From: Pythium myriotylum
Lineage: Eukaryota; Oomycota; Peronosporomycetes; Pythiales; Pythiaceae
Direction: 5' to 3'
Assembly (NCBI GenBank): GCA_023091665.1
Contig: JALJCQ010000026.1
Span: 1,798,001-1,862,000 of the forward strand
DNA: 64,000 bases
Under the pieces are notes generated by a model that saw nothing but the letters and a program-made list of their open reading frames with translations, was not told where the DNA came from and did no database searches. Each line of letters starts with the position of its first letter. The stretch's first letter is position 1. Both the position numbers and the translations under genes were made by a program. Positions 49,493 to 59,382 of this stretch are shown one piece after another.

Positions 49493-50671
49493 ATGGCCTC
49501 CGAGCGTTTCGCCGTCGTCGTGGTCGGCGCCGGGCTCATGGGCAGCGCCGCCGCCTTGGCGGCCGCGCAGCGCTCGGCGCGCGTGCTGCTGCTCGAGCAG
49601 TTCGACCGGCTCCACGCGCTCGGCTCGAGCCACGGCGACAGCCGCATCTTCCGCATCGCCTACGCCAACGAAACCTACGCCAAGATGTGCATCGACTCGC
49701 TCGAGGCCTGGCGCGAGCTCGAGCGCGCGAGCGGCGAGACGCTACTCACCATGACGGGCGAGCTCGACATTGCGCACGACCGCACGACGCTGCAAGGCAT
49801 CGTGGACGTGCTCACGCGCTTCGACAAGCCCTTCGAAGAGCTCTCGGGCCAACAGGTGAACGAGCGGTTCCCGGGCTTCTCGCTGTCACCGACGGCGCGT
49901 GCGGTCTTGAACCCGAACGCTGCGATGCTCAATCCGACCAAGGCCATGGACGTGCTCCAACGCCTGGCCGAGAAGCACGGCGCCGAGGTGCGTGACAAGA
50001 GCAAAGTGCTGACTATCAAGCACGCGGCTGGTGAGGATGGCGACGCCGTGGAGATCGAGCTGGAGAACGGTGACCGCGTGCTCGCTGAGAAATGCATCGT
50101 CACTGCTGGTCCGTGGACCAACAAGCTCCTCTCGCAACGATCCCAGGGCGTACAAGTAGCCTTCCAACCGCTCGCGACTTTCGGGACCTACTGGAAGGCG
50201 ACCGATCCGTCACTGTACACTCCGGATAAGTTCCCCGTGTTCATCGACTATGGCGGATCTGGAGCGTACGGACTGCCACTCAAAGATCCAAGCGTCGGCG
50301 TCAAAGTCTGTAGCCATCTTGGCCCCGACGTGGACCCAGATGCCCGCCAGCAGATCACGAAAGTGCCCGAAGAAGACGTCGCCAAGCTGCGGGCGTTCAT
50401 CACGCAGAATATGTCGAGTGTGGATGCGAGCGCCGTCAACCACGCCGACCTGTGCATGTACAGCATGACCAAAGACCACGATTTCATTCTCGACAAGGTG
50501 GTCGCGCCCGGAGCGAACGCAGATGCTAGCAAGAATCTCGTGGTCGGCGCAGGCTTCAGCGGCCACGGCGCCAAAATGACACCGGTGATCGGCCAGATTC
50601 TTGCCGACCTCGCGCTCAAGGGCGAAACAACGTACCCGATTGATATGTTCAAGCTTAGTCGTCTTGGTTGA
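49493..50671 (+). CDS. FAD-dependent amine oxidase, sarcosine/pipecolate oxidase-like
   Basis: 392 residues, ATG at 49493, normal length for the monomeric sarcosine oxidase/PIPOX family. Rossmann motif VVVVGAGLMGSAAALAAAQR at about 8-27, then GSSHGDSRIFRIAYANE, the sarcosine-oxidase signature. CMYSMTKDHDFILD near residue 320 contains the Cys that covalently holds FAD in the family. VVGAGFSGHGAKMTPVIG closes the FAD site. It oxidises N-methyl or cyclic secondary amino acids (sarcosine, pipecolate or proline-like) with O2, giving H2O2. The C-terminus is KLSRLG, so a peroxisomal SRL signal is followed by an extra Gly. It lies inside the family M array but is unrelated to it. Confidence 0.9.
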   Translation: MASERFAVVVVGAGLMGSAAALAAAQRSARVLLLEQFDRLHALGSSHGDSRIFRIAYANETYAKMCIDSLEAWRELERASGETLLTMTGELDIAHDRTTLQGIVDVLTRFDKPFEELSGQQVNERFPGFSLSPTARAVLNPNAAMLNPTKAMDVLQRLAEKHGAEVRDKSKVLTIKHAAGEDGDAVEIELENGDRVLAEKCIVTAGPWTNKLLSQRSQGVQVAFQPLATFGTYWKATDPSLYTPDKFPVFIDYGGSGAYGLPLKDPSVGVKVCSHLGPDVDPDARQQITKVPEEDVAKLRAFITQNMSSVDASAVNHADLCMYSMTKDHDFILDKVVAPGANADASKNLVVGAGFSGHGAKMTPVIGQILADLALKGETTYPIDMFKLSRLG

Positions 50672-50863
50672 CCGGCTAACTGTGGTAGGTTGCTAAAGGA
50701 CAGCAAGTCTTGCAATCTATTTGATTACTACGTTTCGTCTTGGAGTACGAATCATTCTCAACCATCGAAATTCCGTCCTTTCAGTGTCTTCTAATGCGAT
50801 GACGGGACCGCTGTAGGATTAATGTATTGTCTCTCATGCAGGGCTCTGATGAAGATGACGATA

Positions 50864-50911
50864 CAAGTGAAGTCAAAAAGCGAGTTCAACTAGTGAATCC
50901 TAATAACTTGT
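50864..50911 (+). repeat. Dispersed repeat copy 4, diverged
   Basis: CAAGTGAAGTCAAAAAGCGA, then GTTCAACTAGTGAATCCTAA and TAACTTG. The second half is nearly identical to the copy at 19577-19618. Confidence 0.6.
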
Positions 50912-51304
50912 TAGATCCCATATAGGATCCTTCAGTCTGACGTGGGAATCAGACCACAGGTACGTACGCGGTTGCGGTGCCGATTGACACTTTGGTCTCT
51001 ATATCTTCTCTCACATCCAGAAACTTGACCACAGATTGTCTCCAAGAAGTTGGACAGAAGATGTGGCTGATCAGGGCCCATCCTTCACAAAGATGTGATA
51101 TATAGCACGCGGAAGACTCGCTTTACTCACTGAGCTCGTCGCGCTCAGCATTGCCATTAGCGTCGTCTTCGATGGTGTTACCACTGATGTTGAACTTGCT
51201 TCTCAGTGTTCTTGAACATGGAGGACCCACACGCTCTCCGCACGTAAACACGTAGTCCATGTTTACCAGGTCACACCGCGAGCGTTACGCGTGATACTGT
51301 ACTA

Positions 51305-51445
51305 CGTTCGAACCTTGTTTGCCCTCAGGTTCAACGTCTTCGCCGTCGCTTTGGCGTGTGTGTGTGGATGGTCTTGCTTCTTCTCACCTTGCTCCCATCG
51401 CTGAGCAACCGTACTGCCTCTTAGCAACTCGGATGGCAAAGTAGA
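51305..51445 (+). pseudogene. Relic of a family M gene
   Basis: TTGTTTGCCCTC, CTTTGGCGTGTGTGTGTGGA, TCTCACCTTGCTCCCATCGC and TGCCTCTTAGCAACTCGGAT align in order with member 5 (about 44521-44660, the RWRVSMLVLLTLLPSLA to MPLSELSLGWKG region). Gaps and stops show it is decayed. It lies between members 6 and 7, so the array once extended across this interval. Confidence 0.7.
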
Positions 51446-52408
51446 GCTCTTGTCTGCCGGTAGGGGCTGTGCGTAGTCTTATGGCGGTGACATGGGCGCA
51501 CAACGAAAGGCTGAGGTTGTCCTATCCGCCCGTCCAATGACATTGGTCAACTCCTTTCGAGAACTCATTTCCACCGACTCGAGGCAAATATTTCGGTGTC
51601 GTTCGGTGATGTTCTTCGATTTCCTCGATGTTCGCTGCCACATCCGGTACGTTGTCGTCCCTGCAGCAGACAATTAGGACTCAGGGACTTATCGACCATG
51701 ATCGACAATGTTTCCCACGGAGAGCCAAGTAGAGACCTCTGGTCTTCGACTGCCGACATGTTCGAGAACGATGACGAGCTGACGGGGGTGTCCAACGTTC
51801 GCGGCAGCTTCTTCGATGGATGGAAGAGCCCTTTTCTAACAAGAGTGATCTGAGAAGCAGGCAGCATTGCGTCCCACGCAGCCTACATCTTACAAATTAC
51901 GACTTTCCACTCTCTCTCTCTCTGGCGAGCTAAAAGCTTCGAATTCGAGGGCCTATGCGTGGGCGTCAGCGAGTGCTTTCGGGTCGATCAGCCGATCGCC
52001 TTCGGTTTGGCCATGACGAGTCCACCGCTGACAAACTTCGACAACTGCATCCTCGAGACACCACGGGAAGCGATTCAGTGACGGCAGTTGCTGGTGCCTT
52101 GATCACTCGAGGAGCTGTTTATCCTCACGAGCGAGCCTTTCCTGCACTATCCGAACCAGCTGGCCTCGGTCTCATAGCCTCGGACACGAACGATGGGTTT
52201 CCACAGATCATCAAGTTCTAGTAGAGCATCCACGAGTTTACTCAAATTTAACTACATATCTTCGTACGATAAGCTTTTGTAACTCCATCGTAGATGAGAG
52301 TTCCCACGTTCTGGTTGATCCCATCACCGACATGATCATGTCGGTTGGGACTCGTTCGGTGATGACGCACGGTGGGCATTTGACAATCCGCCGTTTGGAC
52401 CACCCACG

Positions 52409-53863
52409 ATGCCAGCGACCGCGCTGCCCGTGCGGCTTCCGCTCCAGCTCTCGGTCAAAGAACGCTCCGAGTACGTCACGATCGCCTCGACCGTGCTCCA
52501 CCAGACGCTCGAGCTCTACAAACAGCACCTGGAGACGCCGACGCCGCTGGATCCGAGCCTCTGGAAGCTGCTCAAGCGACGAGAGAGGACTGCAGTCTAC
52601 GCTTCGCGAGACAAGAACCACCACACAGCCTTCCATGATCCCGACACGTTCCCGGACCCGACGCCTCTCCAGCGGATGGCGCTGTGGAAGCCTCAGAGCA
52701 AACTGCGATGCATCGGCTCGCTGCTGGGCACGCTCGAAGACGCGCTCTACGGCGCCGCGACGCCGACCGAGACGGCGATGGTGATCCGGTCGCTGACGAT
52801 CCAGGACGAGTTCGTTGAGCACCAGACGTTGTGCGATATCTCCGTGCCGACCGAGGACGAACCGTTCACGTACGTCGGGATCAAATGGTCGGCTCGCTCG
52901 GCATACCTGGCGACGATGATCCGACCTCGTGACATGACGTACGTTGAGTCAACGGGGATCACGTCGATTACTCGCGACGGCAAGACCGAGCAAATCGGGT
53001 ATTGCATCTACCACTCGGTGGATCTGCCGCAGCTACCACCGCTCACGGAGATGGGTACGCGTCGCTCGCGCTTCTCGCTGGCCATTCTCATCCGACAGGC
53101 CGAGCCCGGTGAAGTGGAGGTCTTCTCGACGATCGCGACCATGGCCGCGGGCGACTTGCCTCGCAAGCTCACGACCATGTTCTCGTGTGAGGCGCTGATC
53201 AGCGCGCACAAATACACCGAGAACGCCATGAAGAAGAAGCTTCGGTGGATGCGCGCCGCTCGAATCTACGGCCCAGAAGTCGTGGGCAATGTGCTGACAG
53301 AGTCAACACCACGTCGGCGCCGCGACTCGTTCTTTGTGCGAGCGACCATCTCGACGTGCCCACAATGCACGCGCGAGTTGTCGTCGCTACGAGCGGATGC
53401 CACGTGCTATGTTTGTGACACTAGCGTGTGCTCACGCTGCATCACGCCCAAGAGGCTCGTGCTCGGGCGGACAAAGAGCGAGCTCAAGTACGAGAGCGTG
53501 GACGTGTGCAAAGGCTGCCTCACGACGGCGATGCGCATGGAGTACGCCCGAGAGCTGGCGATCTACGAGTTTGTGAGGCCATTCCAGTCCTCCAAACGGC
53601 GACCAAGCCTGAAATTTCTCGACAGCACAAACGATGGCCAGTCCCATTCCCATTCGACGGATGAAGGCACGGTGGACGCTTCGCCCTACTCACCGATCGA
53701 AGAAAGTGTTCGGGAGTACCCCGTTCTCGAGGCCAGCGACCGTTTCAGTGACGAACGGCTCGAGCTTTGGAACCGCATGAACAATCTTCGGCTGCAGGCC
53801 GAGCAGACATATCGGTTCACTGTGGAGCAGTCGCGAGCGATCCAAACGCACCGGATGGACTAG
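52409..53863 (+). CDS. START-like plus FYVE-type zinc-finger protein
   Basis: 484 residues, ATG at 52409. Residues about 15-280 have the pattern of oomycete START-like lipid-binding proteins (LYGAATPTETAMVIRSLTIQ, TYVESTGITSITRDGKTEQI, SRFSLAILIRQAEPGEVEVF). At about 310-375 an atypical FYVE/RING-like zinc finger follows, with Cys pairs CPQC, CYVC, CSRC and CKGC; the basic R(R/K)HHCR core of true FYVE fingers is replaced by SVCSRCITPKRLVLG. The C-terminus is polar. Such proteins are numerous in oomycetes and probably bind lipids at endosomal or other membranes; the specific ligand is unknown. The initiator is at 52374-52389. Confidence 0.82.
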   Translation: MPATALPVRLPLQLSVKERSEYVTIASTVLHQTLELYKQHLETPTPLDPSLWKLLKRRERTAVYASRDKNHHTAFHDPDTFPDPTPLQRMALWKPQSKLRCIGSLLGTLEDALYGAATPTETAMVIRSLTIQDEFVEHQTLCDISVPTEDEPFTYVGIKWSARSAYLATMIRPRDMTYVESTGITSITRDGKTEQIGYCIYHSVDLPQLPPLTEMGTRRSRFSLAILIRQAEPGEVEVFSTIATMAAGDLPRKLTTMFSCEALISAHKYTENAMKKKLRWMRAARIYGPEVVGNVLTESTPRRRRDSFFVRATISTCPQCTRELSSLRADATCYVCDTSVCSRCITPKRLVLGRTKSELKYESVDVCKGCLTTAMRMEYARELAIYEFVRPFQSSKRRPSLKFLDSTNDGQSHSHSTDEGTVDASPYSPIEESVREYPVLEASDRFSDERLELWNRMNNLRLQAEQTYRFTVEQSRAIQTHRMD

Positions 53864-54968
53864 ATGGTCGGCAGTTGAGCTAGGACCTGCGAGGACAACC
53901 CTAGTGTCTGTGGAGGACGAGCGTGTTTCTTGTTGCAATGTGTGATGTACTCGTCCTCCTATTATCAGCGTCTTCGTCAGACTGTTCGAACTGCTGACCG
54001 ACCAACGGCAGTTAGTTGCTCGTCTTCCCATCAGAGCTCGACGAGGACTCGGCATCTACTAAAATTCATTCGTTGAACGAATTGAGATTGAGTTGAAGGT
54101 CCATGGGCCAGCCCATCTACTGTATTAAGATATCATTCTAATCCAGTTTATTCTCGCTACTACCCACCTATCTCAGTGGGTTTCTTCGCTCGTCAATGGA
54201 TTGTGAAGGCCACGGTGGAAGCCGTGACGATTGGAGCTTCGGGAGCCTCCTGGCGCCATGGACGAGCGTGCGAGTAACATGAAGTGCGCCCCGTCTCTTG
54301 CAGCGTTCGTCAAGGCTTCGCGTAACCAAAAGATCGTGGGCGACGGACGCAGCGCGTCTCAGCAAAGAGACGAGCGCCGTCGACTCTGGACGCCGTCGGT
54401 GGTGTCTCGAGCCCAAAAGCCCACGCGAGAGGATCGCCGTGAGCGTGACAAGGGCATCCGCCATGGCTGTGCGAAAGGCGCTCCGAACAGATTGTACGAG
54501 TCGACCAGGAGATGCGCCTTGAATAACGTACCTGGTGGAGGTTGTGCAGCTCAAAGTGTGAGTCAACAATTCGACGTGGTGGAGCGAGGCCACGAGTGAA
54601 GGAGAAATGCAATGTTGCATCTCCAACCGAGTGGCGGACTGTTTGCTCATCGGCATCATTTTAGTCCAGTAATGGCGTGATGGAAAACGGCAGTGGCTTG
54701 AGTAAACATCATCCTTGCTTGTCGGAGCCGTGCTTATGCGACCATCCAGATCTATTTATCAATGAGGCAGCGAGATCGCCTCGCGAGCTACCACGGCTTC
54801 CTCAAGTGAATTATTGAAGCCAGAGGCGAGGCGTCCCGTGTGAACCCAGCTGGAGCTTGACATGTGCGCCGCGACTCGTTGTGATAGCCGCTACTATGTC
54901 TCGAGGTACACGCATCCCCAAACGGTAGGCTTGCGTTTAAGGAGACTGGAGAGTAATTGCTTGGCTGG
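53864..54968. other. Convergent intergenic region, no gene
   Basis: 1.1 kb between the START-FYVE gene (plus) and member 7 (minus). No motif was recognised in its frames. Confidence 0.5.
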
Positions 54969-56582
54969 TCACACGTGTTGTGGCTGTGAAAGCCACTTGA
55001 ATTTGAACGTCAAGTCGTTCCCGTTGTGCACCAGCGAGAAATCGAAGACGTTGAAGACGATCAGTACGCATTTGATTTGCACGACAGTCGCCATTCTTTC
55101 GAGAGCGAAGGATAACTGCTGCAACCCACTTGGTCCAGAGAATTTGTCTCTACGATCAAGCACGCGGATAAGCAGTCCAAGCATGGCAACTTTGACGAGA
55201 ACCTGCACGCCAATTCGCCACGCCAATGCGACCAAGTCCTGTGTGTACAGGAAAGGCATGTATCGGCCATTTGGGAGTACTCGCATTGCGGAGATAAATG
55301 CGAAAAAAATCACGGGGCCAAACGTGTCGACGTACGCATGAAGCAAAGTCGTCTCCCGGCAGTGGTACAAACTCAACATCGATTCGAGATATGCGATGTC
55401 TCGAGGCGTCGTTGGCTCTTGCTTGCATACACTGGAGGAGTCGGCCGATGGTTCTACTGCACTTCCTTGCCCGTGGAAAATCGCAACCGAGGATGCAAGA
55501 CGTATTAGTAAGCGCTTTGGGGTCTGAGTCATAGAGCATGCTGGGTGGGAGTTCCTCACTCTCTGGATAATGCAGTGGATTGAGCTGGCCGAACTGCAGG
55601 AGTGAGCAAGTTTGGATGCTCGACTCACCTGTCGAGCTTGCTGTCTCAGTGCCGTTATCGCCCACATGTCTTGAAGGATACCAGAGACCAAGACGACCGC
55701 AAGCGTGGCCATTGAGTGAGACTTCTGTAAGCACGTTGAAGTGAACAGTACATGGAAGAAGTGAACACCGAAGGATACTTGAGCATTCGCGAGATCATTC
55801 TCACCACCTGTGACGTTGTGGGCCAGTCGCCATTCTCGACGTGTCGCGAGTGATTTGATAACGAGCAGAACCAAAGTCATTGGCGACTGAAAGTATACTG
55901 GGACGCAGGTGAAGGCAGCGCCGAACATGCAATAGGAGTTAACGAGAACCATGCTAAAAGTTGCCATGGACATGACCTTCGGAGTAGCTCGACGAATTTT
56001 TTCGTTGTCTTCCGCCCTCGAAGGATCCGTGATACGTTTGTAATCGAATAGAAAGCGAACGATCCATGCACAGACGACGTAAATCGGAGCAGCTAATGCA
56101 ACAACAAATGGGACAGGGTACACACCAGCAACAAAAGTAACCATTAGGACGGACGCAGCCATAGCCCCGCCGTGCAAAATGTTCATGATGAGGAGTTTCT
56201 TTCGAGGCAGACGCATCTCAGGTATGTACAGCTCGATCTGCGTGTCAAATGCGAAGGAGATGATAGTCGCGCGAACCCATGTGCGCAAGAAATACGCTGG
56301 GTTCTGTCTCCACCCAAGCAACGGGTTGTTGAGTGGAATGACCTCTATCAGCAATGCAACGATAAAAGCTGGTATCGGTGTTAATACGAGCCAAAAGCAG
56401 GTGCGTCGTGTCGAGAGTCTGTCTGAGTATGCCAACAGACTGAGCAGCTTGTCGGTAGAAAAGTGGCCCTGCCACTCCGTAGGGTTCAACCACTTCGTCC
56501 ACAGTGAACGATTTTGCAGAGGGAAAACGGACCGCCGGACAAGGCTGTTGGCTGGATAGATCGTTGGGCTTTCGCGATTCAT
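54969..56582 (-). CDS. Polytopic membrane protein, family M (member 7)
   Basis: 537 residues, ATG at 56582. It is the closest relative of member 6: NPTEWQGHFSTDKLLSLLAY, IPLNNPLLGWRQNP, QIELYIPEMRLPRKKLLIMN, ENDLANAQVSFGVHFFHVLF, RVLPNGRYMPFLYTQDLVAL and FDFSLVHNGNDLTFKFKWL are almost shared. It is the only intact member on the minus strand, so an inverted duplication moved it about 6.3 kb from member 6, with the oxidase and START-FYVE genes between. One difference is HG for QG in the LQGGAMAAS segment. Function unknown. Confidence 0.88.
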   Translation of the reverse strand: MNRESPTIYPANSLVRRSVFPLQNRSLWTKWLNPTEWQGHFSTDKLLSLLAYSDRLSTRRTCFWLVLTPIPAFIVALLIEVIPLNNPLLGWRQNPAYFLRTWVRATIISFAFDTQIELYIPEMRLPRKKLLIMNILHGGAMAASVLMVTFVAGVYPVPFVVALAAPIYVVCAWIVRFLFDYKRITDPSRAEDNEKIRRATPKVMSMATFSMVLVNSYCMFGAAFTCVPVYFQSPMTLVLLVIKSLATRREWRLAHNVTGGENDLANAQVSFGVHFFHVLFTSTCLQKSHSMATLAVVLVSGILQDMWAITALRQQARQVSRASKLAHSCSSASSIHCIIQRVRNSHPACSMTQTPKRLLIRLASSVAIFHGQGSAVEPSADSSSVCKQEPTTPRDIAYLESMLSLYHCRETTLLHAYVDTFGPVIFFAFISAMRVLPNGRYMPFLYTQDLVALAWRIGVQVLVKVAMLGLLIRVLDRRDKFSGPSGLQQLSFALERMATVVQIKCVLIVFNVFDFSLVHNGNDLTFKFKWLSQPQHV

Positions 56583-57098
56583 TGCGCTTGGCCGCGTCTG
56601 ACAGAATGGTCGAGGACAGACCAACTCGACTCCTGACTATTTTGGTGTACGACGCTATTTACGTGTTCACAGGCCATCCCACCTCAAATGTGCATCACTC
56701 AGTCTAACAATGTATGCTGCTACGTCGTCATGGAAGCTCAGAAGCTAATATTCCAACCACTACGGGAAGAGCTGAGACTTGGCAAGTGTTTAAGATGAGT
56801 TTGAAGTTGGCGACGGATGACTGTGAAGCTGGATTGTGCGGTTACGCAACTCGCGATCGATTGGTGCATCGCCAACGACAACACCGCGTGCGCGTTGGTT
56901 GGTACCAAGACGCTTTCCCACACGAAGGAGAACCTCCGCAAGCGCCTCGTCACAGTCGATAAGATCTCCGGTCAGATCTGAGGATGCACCATCACTCAAG
57001 TCCAAAAGTCATCACTCTGTTCAGTTGACACGCATCATTGTTGACGTGGGGTGGGTCGGTCTCAGATAGCCGCCGCCTTCCATTCTCCCTTGGCGACG
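56583..57098. other. Divergent intergenic region
   Basis: 516 bp between member 7 (minus) and the AKR at 57099 (plus). A weak initiator-like CTTCCATTCTCCCTTGG is near 57078-57094. No gene. Confidence 0.5.
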
Positions 57099-58127
57099 AT
57101 GGCGGCCAACGGCATGAAGTACCGCTTCCTGGGCGACTCGGGGCTGCTCGTCTCGGCCTTCGGCTTCGGCTGCATGGTGCAGAGCGACGCCGACGTCGAC
57201 GCGGCGTATGAGCTCATGGCCCACGCGTTCCGCCACGGCGTCAACTTCTTCGACACGGCCGAGGTCTACGGCGCCGGCGCCTCGGAGCGCGCGGTCGGCG
57301 CGGTCATCCAGCGCGGCGTGCAGAGCGGCGAGTGGACGCGCGAGGACCTCGTGATCTCGACCAAACTCTTCTTTGGGCCGAACGGCGGTCCCAACGGCCG
57401 AGGACTCAGCCGCAAGCACATCGTCGAAGGCGCCAAGGGATCGCTTGCTCGCCTCGGGCTCTCGTACGTCGACGTACTATTTTGCCATCGCCCTGACAAA
57501 TTCACGCCGGTGGAAGAAGTCGTTCGAGCGATGAACTTTGTGATCGACCAAGGACTCGCGTTCTATTGGGGGACGAGTGAGTGGCACGAGACTGACGTGC
57601 TCGAAGCCTGCCAAGTCGCAGACCGCCTGGGATTGATCCGTCCAATCGTCGAACAGCCAGAGTACAACTTAATCGCCCGCTCGCGTGTCGAAGTCGAGTT
57701 TCAGGCACTCTACAGTAAGTATAAGCTGGGGCTGACGACTTGGTCTCCGCTTGCTTTTGGGCTGCTCACAGGCAAGTATGCCAACGGAATCCCAGAGAGC
57801 ACGCGCCTATCGAACGCCTATTTTGCGAATCTCATTGGCGACGTCGATGCACGCGCTGCCCAGGTCGAGAAGCTGCGACCAATCGCCCAAGAACTCGGCT
57901 GCTCGCTTGCCCAGCTTGCTCTGGCATGGGCTGCGTCGAATGAAAACGTGTCGACGGTGCTTCTTGGCGCCAAGACAGTTGCCCAGTTGGATGAAAACCT
58001 GAAGGCATTTCCCTTCGTCGCCAAGATTACGCCCGAGATTAAAAAGCGCATCGAAGAGGCCGTGCCGTTCGAGTTCAAACCATCGACGTACGACTCGTAC
58101 TACACAATCCGCGAACAATACCTCTAG
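57099..58127 (+). CDS. Aldo/keto reductase, Kv-channel beta-subunit type (AKR6-like)
   Basis: 342 residues, ATG at 57099 (MAANGMKYRFLGDSGLLVSA). The catalytic set is intact: GVNFFDTAEVY gives Asp and Tyr, LVISTK gives Lys, LFCHRPDKF gives His. GLSRKHIVEGAKGSLARL, YWGTSEWHETDVLEACQVA and KTVAQLDENLKAFPFVAK confirm the subfamily. It is 15 residues shorter than the 10038 and 13928 paralogues, mainly before GLSRKH and in the FKNVQGD-type loop (here ANLIGDVDARA). Probably a cytosolic NADPH-dependent carbonyl reductase; substrate unknown. Confidence 0.92.
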   Translation: MAANGMKYRFLGDSGLLVSAFGFGCMVQSDADVDAAYELMAHAFRHGVNFFDTAEVYGAGASERAVGAVIQRGVQSGEWTREDLVISTKLFFGPNGGPNGRGLSRKHIVEGAKGSLARLGLSYVDVLFCHRPDKFTPVEEVVRAMNFVIDQGLAFYWGTSEWHETDVLEACQVADRLGLIRPIVEQPEYNLIARSRVEVEFQALYSKYKLGLTTWSPLAFGLLTGKYANGIPESTRLSNAYFANLIGDVDARAAQVEKLRPIAQELGCSLAQLALAWAASNENVSTVLLGAKTVAQLDENLKAFPFVAKITPEIKKRIEEAVPFEFKPSTYDSYYTIREQYL

Positions 58128-58786
58128 GGTCAAATATTCACCTCTACGTAGAAATAATTGCTCTCTACACTCCTCGACATGTCATTAAATGTTGTGCCGA
58201 GGCAAGAAGGAAGATTCTAAGAGTTACTAGCCCTTGCTAATGTCAAAGAAACTAGCAAGATCAAGTAGAAAGATGTTCGATCCCATTCAGGATGTTGCTG
58301 AGGAAGTTGTTTGCTGACACGCGATACCAGCGGCGTAGCCGTCAGGTTCGTTGCATCGGTAGGAACTTTTGAAGAAAAGTCGATCTGCCAGCAAGGTAAG
58401 GTCTAGTTTGCGAAATCCTTCGTCACTCGCCCACCCAGCAATCAGTTTGCTTCCTTATCAGAGGTGCAAAGTCTTGGATTTGTTTGATGCACTGTCGGTG
58501 CTCAGTTGAACCCACATACTCTGTCACGGTGAAGAACTTAGAACTCCTTACGGGGACTGATGATGAACTTTTGACCAGCTTGAATATTTCGAGAAGTTCG
58601 GTTCGATTGTGTTTCCGCAAGTTGCAAAAAGCGCACTTCAGACGGCCGGAACGGTCTCGTAGGGCAAGTCTGAGAAATAGTCGAGAAAAAAACTAAACGC
58701 ATGGTTCACAGTGATTGATTGTTTAATCAGTGCGACTGAGTGCTTCGGGATTCTTTATTTAATAAAGAACCCTGAGGCTCTCACAT

Positions 58787-58817
58787 ATTCGAACGATCAG
58801 ATTTTGATCGTTTGAAT
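58787..58817. repeat. Inverted repeat
   Basis: ATTCGAACGATCA (58787-58799) and TGATCGTTTGAAT (58805-58817) form a 13-bp stem with one mismatch and a 5-nt loop. A neighbouring stem (TTCTTTATT/AATAAAGAA) is at about 58748-58775. Confidence 0.65.
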
Positions 58818-59313
58818 ACTGTATCAAGTTGAAGGATCAAGCACCGCATATATCACAGCTTTAATCTGCCCTTCCACGCGGGAAGCTACACCTCTCCTGA
58901 GATACTCGTCAGTATCACCAGAAATCGAGATCAACATAGAGCGAGACGAATCTTCTCCCATCAGTTGTGCAACTGCACACAGAGGGGGATTCGTTGCCAT
59001 GGTTTCGAAATGAATGACACACTGGTCCGTTACAGTAACGTGCATCTGGAGGTACACTCTCTTTGCCACGTCCTGAACTTGATTTGCAGACAGAGCATGA
59101 TACACTGATTAGCAGCTGCAGAGGAATACTTGTCACGCACTAACAAGCCTTGTTATCAGTTGAACATGAGAGGCCCACAAGTCGTTGGCCTCCGAGAATA
59201 TCAGCCTCGAAGGTATTTCCTTCGAAACTTCAACTCGTAGCGCTTTGTGGTTCTGCACCTATGCTTCATGTCGGCCCAGCAGGGTTTATCTCCTCGGGCA
59301 TCTTGATCAATTT

Positions 59314-59329
59314 GCTCACAATCTAATTC
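59314..59329 (+). promoter_or_regulatory. Oomycete initiator element
   Basis: GCTCACAATCTAATTC fits the initiator consensus, 53 nt before the ATG at 59383. Confidence 0.55.
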
Positions 59330-59382
59330 TCCCCGCGGCTTTCAGTCTCCTTCCATACAAGCACCGCCCCGATCTCCCCACG

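Larger units (their letters stand above)
50672..52408. other. Gene-free region with a family M relic and dispersed repeat
   Basis: 1.7 kb. It holds a diverged dispersed repeat copy (50864-50911) and a relic of a family M N-terminal region (about 51305-51445). The short open frames at 51492-51677, 51596-51853 and 51955-52221 have no recognisable motif. An initiator-like GGGCATTTGACAATCC is at 52374-52389. Confidence 0.55.
58128..59382. other. Gene-free region with hairpins and a possible coding remnant
   Basis: It contains inverted repeats at 58748-58775 and 58787-58817, a less perfect one near 58709-58732, and a minus-strand open stretch ending at 58824 (about 59105-58824). That stretch reads like protein (HFETMATNPPLCAVAQLMG, SISGDTDEYLRRGVASRVEG) but has no ATG in frame. 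It may be a fragment of a START-like gene; I do not call it. Confidence 0.5.

Noticed and set aside
51955..52221. 88-codon plus-strand frame before the START-FYVE gene
   Set aside because: Short, without motif, and not in line with the initiator at 52374.
58824..59105. Minus-strand open stretch ending at 58824
   Set aside because: It resembles real protein but has no ATG in frame and I cannot name the family; mentioned in the region entry only.
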